Both the position numbers and the translations under genes were made by a program. The notes beneath the pieces are model-generated. The model was not told the DNA's origin, ran no database searches, and worked only from the letters and a program-made list of their open reading frames with translations. This document shows, in pieces, positions 17,808-26,257 of a DNA stretch of 64,000 bases (positions are counted from its first letter, which is position 1; each line of letters starts with the position of its first letter). The stretch is from Robertmurraya massiliosenegalensis JC6 (GTDB lineage Bacteria > Bacillota > Bacilli > Bacillales > Cytobacillaceae): NCBI RefSeq assembly GCF_000311725.1, contig NZ_HE978511.1, positions 178,610-242,609 of the forward strand, read 5' to 3'.

Positions 17808-18475
17808 TGTCAGTACAACCTATAATCGGAAGGAATGTCGTCATTGAAGACGATGTGACCTTTGGAGTAAATGTCGTCATTGGTCATAATACGGTCATTT
17901 TAAAAGGGACACAAATCGGTGATAACGTAGAAATTGGGGCGAATTGCGTATTAGGTATTACCCCTGGTGGCAATAAGCGGATGCGCCAGCAAACCCTTGC
18001 ATCACAACCACTTATCATTGGCAATCATACCACTATCGGTAATATGGCCTCGATTTACTTAAATACGACGATTGCTGAAAATGTTTTTATCGGTGACCAT
18101 GCCAGTATTCGAGAGAATGTCTCTATCGGAAAAGGTACGGTCATTGGAAGAAATGCCATTGTTGAGCTAAATACAACCATTGGTCAAAATTGTACGATCC
18201 AAACCCTTTCCTATATAACAGGCGACACGATCTTAGAAGATGAGGTCTTTATTGGTCCCTGTGTCTCGATGGCAAATGATAAGTATATGGGGGCAAAAGA
18301 TTATCTATTAAAAGGGCCACATCTAAAAAAAGGAGTGAAGGTTGGAAATAATGCGACGCTCCTTCCTGCAGTTACAATTGGGGCTGGCACGATTGTCGGT
18401 GGCGGCTCCGTTGTCACAAAAGATGTTGGTGATCACCTCATAATAGCTGGTGTACCAGCAAGAGAGCTTAAATAG
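17807..18475 (+). CDS. Left-handed beta-helix N-acetyltransferase, WbpD/WlbB-like
   Basis: A 222-residue hexapeptide-repeat acetyltransferase. Repeats of the form IGxNVxIG run almost the whole length, with the acetyl-CoA-side end GGGSVVTKDV and AGVPARELK at the C-terminus. In the Wbp pathway this type acetylates the 3-amino group of UDP-GlcNAc3NA. The inserted loop with PGGNKRMRQQTL near residues 53-64 is unlike the shortest WbpD proteins and could mark substrate specificity. It overlaps the CgeB-like gene and is 16 bases before the C5-epimerase gene. Trimeric and cytosolic by family. Confidence 0.85.
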   Translation: MSVQPIIGRNVVIEDDVTFGVNVVIGHNTVILKGTQIGDNVEIGANCVLGITPGGNKRMRQQTLASQPLIIGNHTTIGNMASIYLNTTIAENVFIGDHASIRENVSIGKGTVIGRNAIVELNTTIGQNCTIQTLSYITGDTILEDEVFIGPCVSMANDKYMGAKDYLLKGPHLKKGVKVGNNATLLPAVTIGAGTIVGGGSVVTKDVGDHLIIAGVPARELK

Positions 18476-18491
18476 GAATGGAGACATTTTC

Positions 18492-19520
18492 ATGGATTCT
18501 GAGAGAATAAAAGATATTAAAATAGTCATGCATGACAAACATGAGAGTGTTGGCAAGCTTATTGGCGATGAATATTATATTCCTTATTCCTTACTTGAAA
18601 AGGGCTATCTTACTGTCAAGCAATTTATCGCAAAAGAGAATGTATTAAAGATTGATATTACCAAGACCCGGTTATTTGAAATGCTTAAGTATGATCATCG
18701 AGGTAATTATTTGCATTATGACAAAAATCGAGTAGAAAATTGGAATGTTACCTTTGATACAAACGGCATACCACAAACGGTTTATCCCTTTGGAACTCAC
18801 TATAATCCTACTACTATCGGATTTTATGGTTTACAGCACTATAGCTTATATTTAAGCAATAAGGATGAGGAAAGCAAAAAAAAGTTTCTTAAGATAGCTA
18901 ATTGGTTTCTACTAAATCAAGATAAATCTGGCGGATGGCCTTACAAATTCGATTTTCACTATTATCCTAAAAGAATGAAAAAGATAAAAGGTCCCTGGTA
19001 CTCTGCGATCGGAATGGGAGCAGCACTGTCCGTGTTATCAAGGGCGACCTATCTCACAAATGATAAAAAATATCTCGTCTCCGCATTAAAAGCTAAGAGG
19101 ATTTTTGAAACTCCTTCTAGTGCAAATGGAATTTTAGCTAAGTTTGAAGGAAAGTATTCTTTTTATGAAGAATGTCCGACGAATCCACCAAGCTATATAT
19201 TAAATGGATTTATGTACTCGTTAATTGGATTATATGATCTCTATAAATCCTCTCTTGATCGGGCTGTTTTAAAGCTTTATCAAAACGGCATCACTACTTT
19301 AAAAAGAATGTTACCATTATACGACTTAGGCAATCGAACAGCTTATGATCTTACTCATTATACGACAGATGGTGGTTATCCAAATGTGGCTAAATGGGGG
19401 TATCACATCACCCATATATACCAATTAAATGCCCTCAATTCCATTGAGAATGATCAAAAAATGGCTGAGACACTGACAAGATGGAAGGACTATTTATTTG
19501 GTGAATTTCAATATGCCTAA
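18492..19520 (+). CDS. D-glucuronyl C5-epimerase family protein
   Basis: A 342-residue protein whose C-terminal two-thirds match the glucuronyl C5-epimerase C-terminal domain: GGWPYKFDFHYYP, GPWYSAIGMGAALSVLSRA near 175-193, NPPSYILNGFMYSLIGLYDLY near 235, and GGYPNVAKWGYHITHIYQL near 300. Known members invert C5 of glucuronate in heparan/heparosan. The tyrosines in the last motif are the kind used for catalysis in that family. No signal peptide is visible, so it would act in the cytosol. ATG 18492 follows a GGAG site; the frame is open further upstream into the previous gene. With the amino-uronic acid genes around it, I infer epimerisation of a uronic residue. Confidence 0.8.
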   Translation: MDSERIKDIKIVMHDKHESVGKLIGDEYYIPYSLLEKGYLTVKQFIAKENVLKIDITKTRLFEMLKYDHRGNYLHYDKNRVENWNVTFDTNGIPQTVYPFGTHYNPTTIGFYGLQHYSLYLSNKDEESKKKFLKIANWFLLNQDKSGGWPYKFDFHYYPKRMKKIKGPWYSAIGMGAALSVLSRATYLTNDKKYLVSALKAKRIFETPSSANGILAKFEGKYSFYEECPTNPPSYILNGFMYSLIGLYDLYKSSLDRAVLKLYQNGITTLKRMLPLYDLGNRTAYDLTHYTTDGGYPNVAKWGYHITHIYQLNALNSIENDQKMAETLTRWKDYLFGEFQYA

Positions 19521-19547
19521 CTGACCATATCCAGGGGTCAGTTAGGC
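19515..19547. repeat. Perfect 12-bp hairpin between convergent genes
   Basis: GCCTAACTGACC and GGTCAGTTAGGC pair fully around a 9-base loop, and the 5' arm includes the C5-epimerase stop codon. There is no T-run on either strand, so it is not a textbook terminator, though it could stop transcription or protect 3' ends. Confidence 0.6.
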
Positions 19548-19558
19548 AATGGATAAGA

Positions 19559-20638
19559 TTACTTTTGAAATGCGAGAATACCATCAAGGATTTTTTTAGA
19601 AGTAAGACCCTCTCCAAACAGTAGAGGATGCTCTTGTGGAATCTGTAAATGTTCCACAGCTTCAAAGATTTTACTAGAATCATTACCTACTAGCTGATTC
19701 CAGCCAGTTATAACCGTTTCTGTCCATTCTGTTTCTTCTCTTAGAGTGATGCACGGGGTTTTAAGAAGATAGGCTTCCTTTTGTAAGCCTCCAGAATCTG
19801 TTAGAACCCCTTTTGCATCATGAACGAGAGCTAACATATCTAAGTAATTTAATGGCTCAATAAAGTGAAGATTGGTAAATTGCGTCTGTTGGATCTGATA
19901 TTCTTTCATCCTATTTCTTGTCCTTGGATGAATGGGAATAACAATTTTTTCCCCCGTCCTATTTAATGTATTGAGTAATTGTGTTAATTGCTGGCCATCT
20001 GCCGTATTCTCTGCTCGGTGAATCGTTGCAGCAAAATAATTACCTTTCTCTAAATCAAGTTTTGTACATACTGATGAATGCTCAATGGCGACTGGTAAGA
20101 AGAAGTTGACCGTATCACACATAATATCCCCTGTTTGAAATACTCCATTAACGATTCCTTCCTTTTCTAAATGCTTTACCGCTGTTTCTGTTGGACAGAA
20201 CAAGAGCGTTGAAAGATGATCGGTTAAGATCCGGTTTTGTTCTTCTGGCATCCTTTTATTAAAACTACGCAAACCAGCCTCAACATGAGCGATAGGAATG
20301 TGTAACTTTGCTGCAGCCAAAGCACCTGCTAATGTGGAATTCGTGTCACCATACACCAACACCATTTCAGGTTGTTCCTTGAGCATAATTTCTTCCAGCT
20401 CCATTAGCATTTTCCCCGTCTGTTTCCCATGAGAGTGTGAACCAACTGCTAAATGATAATCAGGTTGTGGAATTTTTAATTGCTCAAAGAAAATATCTGA
20501 CATGGAAGGATCATAATGTTGCCCAGTGTGAACGAGCATTTCTTGCACGTTGTCTTCCTTCACAAATTCTTTTGACATCATACATGCTTTTATAAATTGC
20601 GGTCTCGCGCCTATTATTGTTAAAATTTTCAATTTCAT
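19559..20638 (-). CDS. UDP-N-acetylglucosamine 2-epimerase family (WecB/WbpI-like)
   Basis: A 359-residue non-hydrolysing UDP-GlcNAc 2-epimerase. Signatures seen are IIGARPQFIKACM, VYGDTNSTLAGALAA, HVEAGLRSFNKRMPEE, HRAENTAD, IPIHPRTRNR and TDSGGLQKEAYLLKTPCITLR. WecB makes UDP-ManNAc; WbpI acts on the 2,3-diacetamido glucuronic acid sugar, and both share these motifs. With WbpA-, B-, D- and E-type genes nearby, the WbpI role is preferred. It diverges from the glycosyltransferase at 20764. Confidence 0.9.
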   Translation of the reverse strand: MKLKILTIIGARPQFIKACMMSKEFVKEDNVQEMLVHTGQHYDPSMSDIFFEQLKIPQPDYHLAVGSHSHGKQTGKMLMELEEIMLKEQPEMVLVYGDTNSTLAGALAAAKLHIPIAHVEAGLRSFNKRMPEEQNRILTDHLSTLLFCPTETAVKHLEKEGIVNGVFQTGDIMCDTVNFFLPVAIEHSSVCTKLDLEKGNYFAATIHRAENTADGQQLTQLLNTLNRTGEKIVIPIHPRTRNRMKEYQIQQTQFTNLHFIEPLNYLDMLALVHDAKGVLTDSGGLQKEAYLLKTPCITLREETEWTETVITGWNQLVGNDSSKIFEAVEHLQIPQEHPLLFGEGLTSKKILDGILAFQK

Positions 20639-20687
20639 TCAACTCCTCTGTAATTTCTTCATACACAAGTATGGATCATCTAGAAAC

Positions 20688-20717
20688 AATCTTCTTAGCT
20701 TGATCATATGAATACAT
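20688..20717 (+). promoter_or_regulatory. Sigma-K-like promoter for the glycosyltransferase at 20764
   Basis: AC (in GAAACAAT) is followed after 17 bases by CATATGAATA, close to the sigma-K pattern AC-N16/17-CATAnnnTA. The palindromic CATATG also gives a minus-strand CATATGATC facing the epimerase gene, but without a matching AC. Confidence 0.4.
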
Positions 20718-20763
20718 TACAGAGCTTGATTGTGTCCATACTCTAATTTTGGTGGTGATTTCA

Positions 20764-21972
20764 ATGAAAAAAATTTGCATGATCGTGGCTGAGCATCCCT
20801 TTTTAGATTCTCGAATTTTTCGTAAAGAAGCAAAATCACTGCATGAAGCAGGTTATGAAGTAACGATGATTGTCCCACGTAAAAAAGGCTATTTATTTGA
20901 TATAAACGGGCAACCTTTGACGGACAAATTTCTCGAACCAATTTTTGTGCATGAAGGCATCAAAATGATAACGTATAGCTTTGAGAAATCCCGTCCTTTT
21001 CTTAATAAAGTGCTTGAAGATGAAAGCAAATGGGAAAAAGAAGCTTTCCCAAATCCGCTAACTACCCTTGCGATTCAAGAAAATGCTGATATTTATCATG
21101 CCCACGAATATTTATCCTTGTTCGCTGGAATTGGAATTAAACGATTAATGAAAAAAACGAAAGGAAAAGAAGTGAAACTCATTTATGACAGTCATGAATT
21201 AGTTCCCGATCCGTTAGATAAACGTTATTCAGATCCTGCCAAGAAAAAGTTAAAAGAAAAACTGCTCTTTATGCTAAAAGAAGTTGATCACATCATTACC
21301 GTCTCCGACTCGATTAAAAACTGGTATCAAAGAGAAATTCCTCAACTCCCGGTGGAAGTCATCTATAACACTCCACCTTTATCAGTACCAACAAGAAAAA
21401 TAGCTAAAAACGGATTTACCATTTGCTATGAAGGAAGTATTGAAGCTCAAAAAGGGAATATCAAAAAAATTATCGGGATTTCTGAAATTTGCTCCAGAGC
21501 GATTAAAAATTTCCAATTTAAAATTATTGGCGGACCAAGATACGGCGAGTCCATTCATATTCCAAAATTTTTAAAGAACAAAATTAACATGACAGGATGG
21601 GTTGAATATCAAGATATTCAAAAACATATGACAGATGTGGATGTTGGCTGGATTGATTTTGATGATTTAGCCAATTCATTGAATCGTTCCTATGCATTGC
21701 CTAATAAATTTTTTAGCTATTTAAATAATGGTGTTCCGATCTTAGTCAACAAGGCTCCTGAAATGGAAAGAGTCGTAAAACAACATCAATGCGGTCATGT
21801 CGTGGAAAAACCTCATGCAACAGCCAAAGATTTCGCAAATGCCATCATTTATCTTTATCATCATAAATCGTTACTGGAAGAAATGAGAGAGAACGCTAGA
21901 ACGATTATGGAGAATGTCTACAGCTGGGATCATATGAAAAAAAGATTACTGGCTGTCTATGCCAACCTTTGA
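20764..21972 (+). CDS. GT4-like glycosyltransferase, paralogue of the one at 26258
   Basis: A 402-residue GT-B fold glycosyltransferase. The N-terminal MIVAEHPFLDSRIFRKEAKS is followed by KGYLFDINGQ, YHAHEYLSLFAGIGIKR and LIYDSHELVPDPL, with the C-terminal ALPNKFFSYLNNGVPILVN in the donor-binding domain. The same landmarks occur in order in the protein at 26258-27475, so they are paralogues. ATG 20764 has GGTGGTGA just upstream; the in-frame GTG at 20749 is less likely. Sugar and acceptor are unknown. A strong terminator follows. Confidence 0.87.
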   Translation: MKKICMIVAEHPFLDSRIFRKEAKSLHEAGYEVTMIVPRKKGYLFDINGQPLTDKFLEPIFVHEGIKMITYSFEKSRPFLNKVLEDESKWEKEAFPNPLTTLAIQENADIYHAHEYLSLFAGIGIKRLMKKTKGKEVKLIYDSHELVPDPLDKRYSDPAKKKLKEKLLFMLKEVDHIITVSDSIKNWYQREIPQLPVEVIYNTPPLSVPTRKIAKNGFTICYEGSIEAQKGNIKKIIGISEICSRAIKNFQFKIIGGPRYGESIHIPKFLKNKINMTGWVEYQDIQKHMTDVDVGWIDFDDLANSLNRSYALPNKFFSYLNNGVPILVNKAPEMERVVKQHQCGHVVEKPHATAKDFANAIIYLYHHKSLLEEMRENARTIMENVYSWDHMKKRLLAVYANL

Positions 21973-21991
21973 TCCAATTTCTTTTTAGAAG

Positions 21992-22024
21992 AGAAAACCT
22001 GCATTTTCTAAATGCAGGTTTTCG
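21992..22024. terminator. Bidirectional terminator
   Basis: GAAAACCTGCATTT pairs with AAATGCAGGTTTTC around a very short loop, ending both the rightward glycosyltransferase transcript and the leftward two-gene transcript at 22036-22602. Confidence 0.8.
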
Positions 22025-22035
22025 AAAAATAATTG

Positions 22036-22248
22036 TTATGCGGCTGTAGCTGGGATTCTAACATAGACGATCGCAGAGAGTGGAATAGCAGAAGTTAAAC
22101 TCGGAGTATAACTAGTCGTTTCAACAACAAGGGCAAGTTCTCCTGATACAGAAGCCAGTACACCTTCAACCACTCTGTCAGCTACTCCAATTTCCACCAT
22201 CGTACCTACACGTCTTGCTAGTTCAGCAGAGAATAACGCTTGAAACAT
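22036..22248 (-). CDS. Small beta-rich protein, 70 aa
   Basis: A 70-residue protein with no Cys, His, Asn or Gln-rich tract; it is mostly Val/Ala/Ser/Leu in alternating pattern (GVLASVSGELALVVETTS, then IPLSAIVYVRIPA), typical of a small beta-barrel. Its layout parallels the C-terminal half of its 112-residue neighbour. AAAGGAG stands nine bases before ATG 22248. The gap from the upstream gene is 15 bases, so they are one transcript. Location inside the glycan island and the sigma-K-like promoter suggest a spore-surface component, perhaps the glycosylated one; inference only. Confidence 0.7.
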   Translation of the reverse strand: MFQALFSAELARRVGTMVEIGVADRVVEGVLASVSGELALVVETTSYTPSLTSAIPLSAIVYVRIPATAA

Positions 22249-22263
22249 GATATCACTCCTTTC

Positions 22264-22602
22264 TTACATTTCTGTAACTGTTTGAATTTGAGAAAGTGGA
22301 ATCAATACAAGGGAGCCATCACTCTCTACTACAACAACATAATCTCTCTGTACCGCAATAAGCGTTCCAGTGATTGGTTCTAGAGGGGTAGAAATCGTTA
22401 CTTGCTCATTTAAGAGATTGGTTAAGAAGGCACGCAATGTTTGGCGATTTTTTGAAGGGAAAAGCGAAGATCCCAAATTTCCAACTACCTCCTCAACGTT
22501 TTGCGCAACTTGTTCTGCTGGTGTAATGAGATTCACATTAACTGCTTGTGAAAGTAATTGAAGATTATTTAAAAACATCTGACGAAGAATATCATTATTC
22601 AA
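22264..22602 (-). CDS. Small protein with Sm-like/DUF2642-like C-terminus, 112 aa
   Basis: A 112-residue protein. Residues 1-60 are helical (MFLNNLQLLSQAVNVNLITP, then SKNRQTLRAFLTNLLNEQ); residues 62-112 are a compact beta segment, VTISTPLEPITGTLIAVQRD then VVVVESDGSLVLIPLSQI, reminiscent of DUF2642-type small barrels found in Bacillus spore proteins. I am not sure of the family. Start is TTG 22602 with AAAGGAGG eight bases upstream. It leads a two-gene transcript with the 70-residue protein. Confidence 0.7.
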   Translation of the reverse strand: MNNDILRQMFLNNLQLLSQAVNVNLITPAEQVAQNVEEVVGNLGSSLFPSKNRQTLRAFLTNLLNEQVTISTPLEPITGTLIAVQRDYVVVVESDGSLVLIPLSQIQTVTEM

Positions 22603-22647
22603 TTACATTTCCTCCTTTCTTTCTATCATGAGTGCTTTTTTGCCGCT

Positions 22648-22675
22648 CCCATTAATATCATACGAAAACGATTTT
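22648..22675 (-). promoter_or_regulatory. Sigma-K-like promoter for the two small proteins
   Basis: The minus strand shows TACC, 16 bases, then CGTATGATATT: an AC -35 and a -10 one base away from CATAnnnTA. It is well placed upstream of the TTG at 22602. Confidence 0.4.
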
Positions 22676-22734
22676 ATTTGGTATCCGCATTTGCATCTAT
22701 TTTGGCGAGTTTGTACATTTTCCGCAGAAGTCTA

Positions 22735-23826
22735 TTAAATAAATTTTTTAATACTAGCAATGATCTTATTCTGGTTTTCTAGCGTTAAAAATGGACAGAT
22801 TGGTAGGGCTAATATTCTTGTTGCCACTTGTTCAGTAATGGGAAAATCGCCCTCTTTATAATCCAATTCATAGAAAGCTTCCTGTAAATGAAGAGGGATC
22901 GGATAATAAACAGCACTAGAGATCCCTTCTGCCTTCAAGTGCTCTGCAAGTTCATCACGTTCATCAATTTCAATACAATATTGATGAAAAGTATGCTCCC
23001 TACTCTCGATCGCAGCAGGTGTCTTCAACCAATTAGCCAACTCGTTCGTATACCGTTTCGCTACTTCTTTTCTATTATGCAAAAAAACATCTAAATGCTT
23101 TAGTTTAAGCAGTAAAATCGCCGCTTGAATTTCATCTAAACGACTATTAATTCCGATACAGGTGTGGATATATTTTTGCCTGCTACCATGATTTCTTAAA
23201 GAAAGAAGCTTTTGATATAATTTTCTATCATTGGTTACAACCATTCCGCCATCCCCATACGCACCTAAGTTTTTGGAGGGGAAGAAAGAAAGACACCCAA
23301 TATCTCCGAGTGCTCCTACCCTTCGTCCTTTGTACTCGCTACCGATTGCCTGACATGCATCTTCAATAATCTTTAAATCGAACTCATTTGCAATCTCTTG
23401 AATTTCGTCCATTTTAGCTGCTCGTCCAAAAAGATGCACGACGATTATGGCCTTTGTTTTGGATGTGATTTTTTCTCTAATTTTGCGCGGATCGATATTA
23501 TAGCTGTCCTCTTCGATATCTACAAATACTGGTTTTGCTCCTACTTGTGAAATCACCTCACCCGTTGCAAAAAAAGTGAATGGTGTCGTAATCACCTCAT
23601 CGCCCTGACCAATATTGAGTGCCTTCAATGCCAAATAAAGGGCATCTGTTCCATTGCCAACCCCTATGGCAAAAGTCGAATTCACATAAGAAGCAATTTG
23701 CTTTTCCAATTCTTCGCCCTTGCTTCCTAAAATATACTGACCACTTTCTAAAACCTCATTAATAGCCTTTAAAATCGGTTTTCGCAATATATTCATTTCT
23801 GCCTTTAAATCTACCATTGGAATCAT
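22735..23826 (-). CDS. DegT/DnrJ/EryC1 sugar aminotransferase (WbpE-like)
   Basis: A 363-residue PLP aminotransferase acting on nucleotide keto-sugars. GNGTDALYLALKAL binds the cofactor phosphate, EDACQAIGS has the PLP-ring Asp, and SFFPSKNLGAYGDGG holds the Schiff-base Lys. WbpE converts the 3-keto sugar made by WbpA/WbpB to UDP-GlcNAc3NA, and the neighbours support this substrate. ATG 23826 follows GGAGGGTGATGAT. It is the last gene of a four-gene leftward operon, 14 bases after the dehydrogenase. Confidence 0.9.
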   Translation of the reverse strand: MIPMVDLKAEMNILRKPILKAINEVLESGQYILGSKGEELEKQIASYVNSTFAIGVGNGTDALYLALKALNIGQGDEVITTPFTFFATGEVISQVGAKPVFVDIEEDSYNIDPRKIREKITSKTKAIIVVHLFGRAAKMDEIQEIANEFDLKIIEDACQAIGSEYKGRRVGALGDIGCLSFFPSKNLGAYGDGGMVVTNDRKLYQKLLSLRNHGSRQKYIHTCIGINSRLDEIQAAILLLKLKHLDVFLHNRKEVAKRYTNELANWLKTPAAIESREHTFHQYCIEIDERDELAEHLKAEGISSAVYYPIPLHLQEAFYELDYKEGDFPITEQVATRILALPICPFLTLENQNKIIASIKKFI

Positions 23827-23840
23827 ATCATCACCCTCCT

Positions 23841-25139
23841 CTATTCGATCCCAATTCCGATATACTTCATGCCAAGTGCAGAGATTTCCTCTTTGTTTAA
23901 GACATTTCTACCATCTAGAACGACTTTGCATTTTGGGAAAATGGAAAAATCCAAAGTTCGATATGGTTCATGATAGGCTTGCATAATCACTCCATCTATT
24001 TGCTCGGTCATCTCATCTGAAAAAGATAGAGGAGTAACACCATATTTTGCAATTTCCTCTTTGGAAAACTGAGGATCGTTAATCCACACACTCGCTCCTC
24101 TTTGTGCCAGTTGTTCCAACAGTAATAGTGTAGTAGATTTCGTCACTTCTTTCACATTTTCTCGAAACGACAAACCTAAAATGAGGATGTTTCTTCCACT
24201 TAATGACCCGAACTCACGCTCTAGTTTATCTATGGCGTACTCTGACATGGCGTCATTTATTGTACGAGCTAATGTCGTTAGACCTTTGGGGAGCCCTTTG
24301 TTAATAAAGAAAAATGGATAGATGGGAATGCAATGTCCACCAACACCTATTCCTGGTTTATGCAAATGGGAAAATGGTTGACTGTTACTCGCTTGAACTA
24401 CTTCATCCATTGCAACGCCTTTCATACTCGCAAACTTAGCCAGTTCGTTTACGAGAGCAATGTTTACATCACGATAAACACATTCTGCTACCTTTGAAAA
24501 CTCCGCTGTTTCTAATGAAGAAACAGGCATTGTTTCGCATTTCATCGCCTTTTTATAAAAAGAAACTGCTCTCTGAAGACTTTCAATGTTAATGGCACCG
24601 ATAACCTTAGGGTAATTCGCCAAGTCCTCAACAATCCGATTGGAATATACTCGTTCTGGACTATAAACAAGGTGAAAGTCCTCTCCTGCTACTAATCCTG
24701 ATATCTCCTCAATCTTTTTTCCAAAGCGATTTCTCGTATCTCCTACCGGTACCGTCGTTTCAAAAATGACCATTGTCCCTTTTTGAATGGCTTTTGCAAT
24801 TTCATTTACAGCTAAATCCATATAACGATAATCCGTCTCATTGTTTTGATCAATTAATACAGGTACGATGACCATCACAACATCTGCTTGTTTAACGGCC
24901 TCAACTGTTTGATAGGTCGCATATAGACGCTTAGTTTCATACGCTCTTTTAACCATTTCTTCCAATCCTGGCTCATTTTTAACATGTGACTTTCCCTCAT
25001 TAACAAGAGAAACAACACTAGGGTTAATATCGGCTCCGATTACACGATAGCCGTTATTAGCGATTACCGCAGCCAGTGCTAGTCCAATCTTACCCAATCC
25101 AACGACTGCTACATTTTTGTCCTCTATTTTCCTTTCCAT
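23841..25139 (-). CDS. UDP-N-acetylhexosamine 6-dehydrogenase (WbpA-like)
   Basis: A 432-residue nucleotide-sugar dehydrogenase of the UDP-Glc/UDP-GlcNAc/UDP-ManNAc family. AVVGLGKIGLALAAVIANNG binds NAD, VYSPERV and FSKVAECVYRDVNIALVNE are family signatures, and GIGVGGHCIPIYPFF contains the catalytic Cys. It oxidises C6 twice to a uronic acid. In this pathway setting UDP-GlcNAc is the expected substrate, giving UDP-GlcNAcA. It lies within the operon led by the sigma-K-like promoter at 27511-27538, and 98 bases separate it from the glycosyltransferase upstream. Confidence 0.9.
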   Translation of the reverse strand: MERKIEDKNVAVVGLGKIGLALAAVIANNGYRVIGADINPSVVSLVNEGKSHVKNEPGLEEMVKRAYETKRLYATYQTVEAVKQADVVMVIVPVLIDQNNETDYRYMDLAVNEIAKAIQKGTMVIFETTVPVGDTRNRFGKKIEEISGLVAGEDFHLVYSPERVYSNRIVEDLANYPKVIGAINIESLQRAVSFYKKAMKCETMPVSSLETAEFSKVAECVYRDVNIALVNELAKFASMKGVAMDEVVQASNSQPFSHLHKPGIGVGGHCIPIYPFFFINKGLPKGLTTLARTINDAMSEYAIDKLEREFGSLSGRNILILGLSFRENVKEVTKSTTLLLLEQLAQRGASVWINDPQFSKEEIAKYGVTPLSFSDEMTEQIDGVIMQAYHEPYRTLDFSIFPKCKVVLDGRNVLNKEEISALGMKYIGIGIE

Positions 25140-25237
25140 AGCACAACCTCTCTTCTATAATTACCTTCCTTTTACCGTATGAAAGGGAGAAGAGAAATGT
25201 ATGGACGATTGGAAGAGAATAAAAAAATAGACTTTTT

Positions 25238-26242
25238 TTAGAATAATTTTTTATAGATATTTATATATTGATTTGCAACTACTTCAGGACTATGCGTATG
25301 TTCTACATATCGCCTCCCTTGCATTCCTAGATCTTTCCATTTATTCGGACTGTTCAATAAATCTTTGAGTACCTTTTTGATGTTTCCAGGATCAGCGTTG
25401 ACAATGGGGAGTCCTGGAGGATATTTATTGCTGACATCTTTCCTTAAATAGCAAATAACCGGTTTTCCATACGCCATTGCTTCAGTACTCACATAACCGT
25501 ATGCTCCAATTCTTAGTTGATCGATGACAATATCAGCCTTCGAAAGCCATTCTTTCGTTTGTTCATATGTCATTCCTTCAATTAATTGAAATTGGAAGGG
25601 TACACCTTCACGTTGTAATTGATTGACCGCTTTAACAATCTGCTCAGTTCCTTTAAGATCTCGTCTTGTTGGTGCATGTACCAGGAGTGGAACTTTCTTT
25701 GCTTCTGGATATACGGGTTGAATTCGACTAATGTCTAATGTATGGGGAATGATGTGGATTTCCTTATAATATGGTTGAATATAAGGGTATAATTCATAAT
25801 CTTGGATAAATGCGTGGTCAATATAGTTGGAAAGAACTTGTAAGTTTTGGCGAATTTTTTTCTCTGTCCATTCAGGCTTTACACGAATATGAGGATTCAG
25901 TTTTCTCGCAACGGCAAAGATACGCACATCTGAACCATGATGATGCATAACCATTTTCTTTCCCGCTCTTTTAATGGTTTCTAAATCCCTTTTATCTGGG
26001 AAAAAGCTCTCTCCAAAATGAAAATGGAAAATATCGTATTCGGCAATCGCCTCGTTTAAAAACTCAGATAGTTTTTGTTCTCTTTCGTGCTTTGATAAAT
26101 TCTCTAAATTCAAGCATAGATCTGGTTCAAATTGATAATGATTACTTGTAAAATGACAAGCTGTTGCATCAATCCCCTGCTTTTTTAGCGCATGACATAA
26201 GTCGATCATCGGCGATCCATAGGGTACATGTAACACTTTCAA
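25238..26242 (-). CDS. GT4-like glycosyltransferase
   Basis: A 334-residue GT-B glycosyltransferase unlike the two 400-residue paralogues. HFHFGESF and HHHGSDVRIF near residues 73 and 100 line the N-domain, HAPTRRDLKGTEQIV starts the C-domain, and GAYGYVSTEAMAYGKPVICY is the typical donor-phosphate region with the Glu of the E-x7-E-like motif. Specificity unknown. It starts 15 bases after the preceding glycosyltransferase gene, in the same operon as the WbpA- and WbpE-like genes. Confidence 0.87.
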   Translation of the reverse strand: MKVLHVPYGSPMIDLCHALKKQGIDATACHFTSNHYQFEPDLCLNLENLSKHEREQKLSEFLNEAIAEYDIFHFHFGESFFPDKRDLETIKRAGKKMVMHHHGSDVRIFAVARKLNPHIRVKPEWTEKKIRQNLQVLSNYIDHAFIQDYELYPYIQPYYKEIHIIPHTLDISRIQPVYPEAKKVPLLVHAPTRRDLKGTEQIVKAVNQLQREGVPFQFQLIEGMTYEQTKEWLSKADIVIDQLRIGAYGYVSTEAMAYGKPVICYLRKDVSNKYPPGLPIVNADPGNIKKVLKDLLNSPNKWKDLGMQGRRYVEHTHSPEVVANQYINIYKKLF

Positions 26243-26257
26243 ACGATTTCAGTCCTT

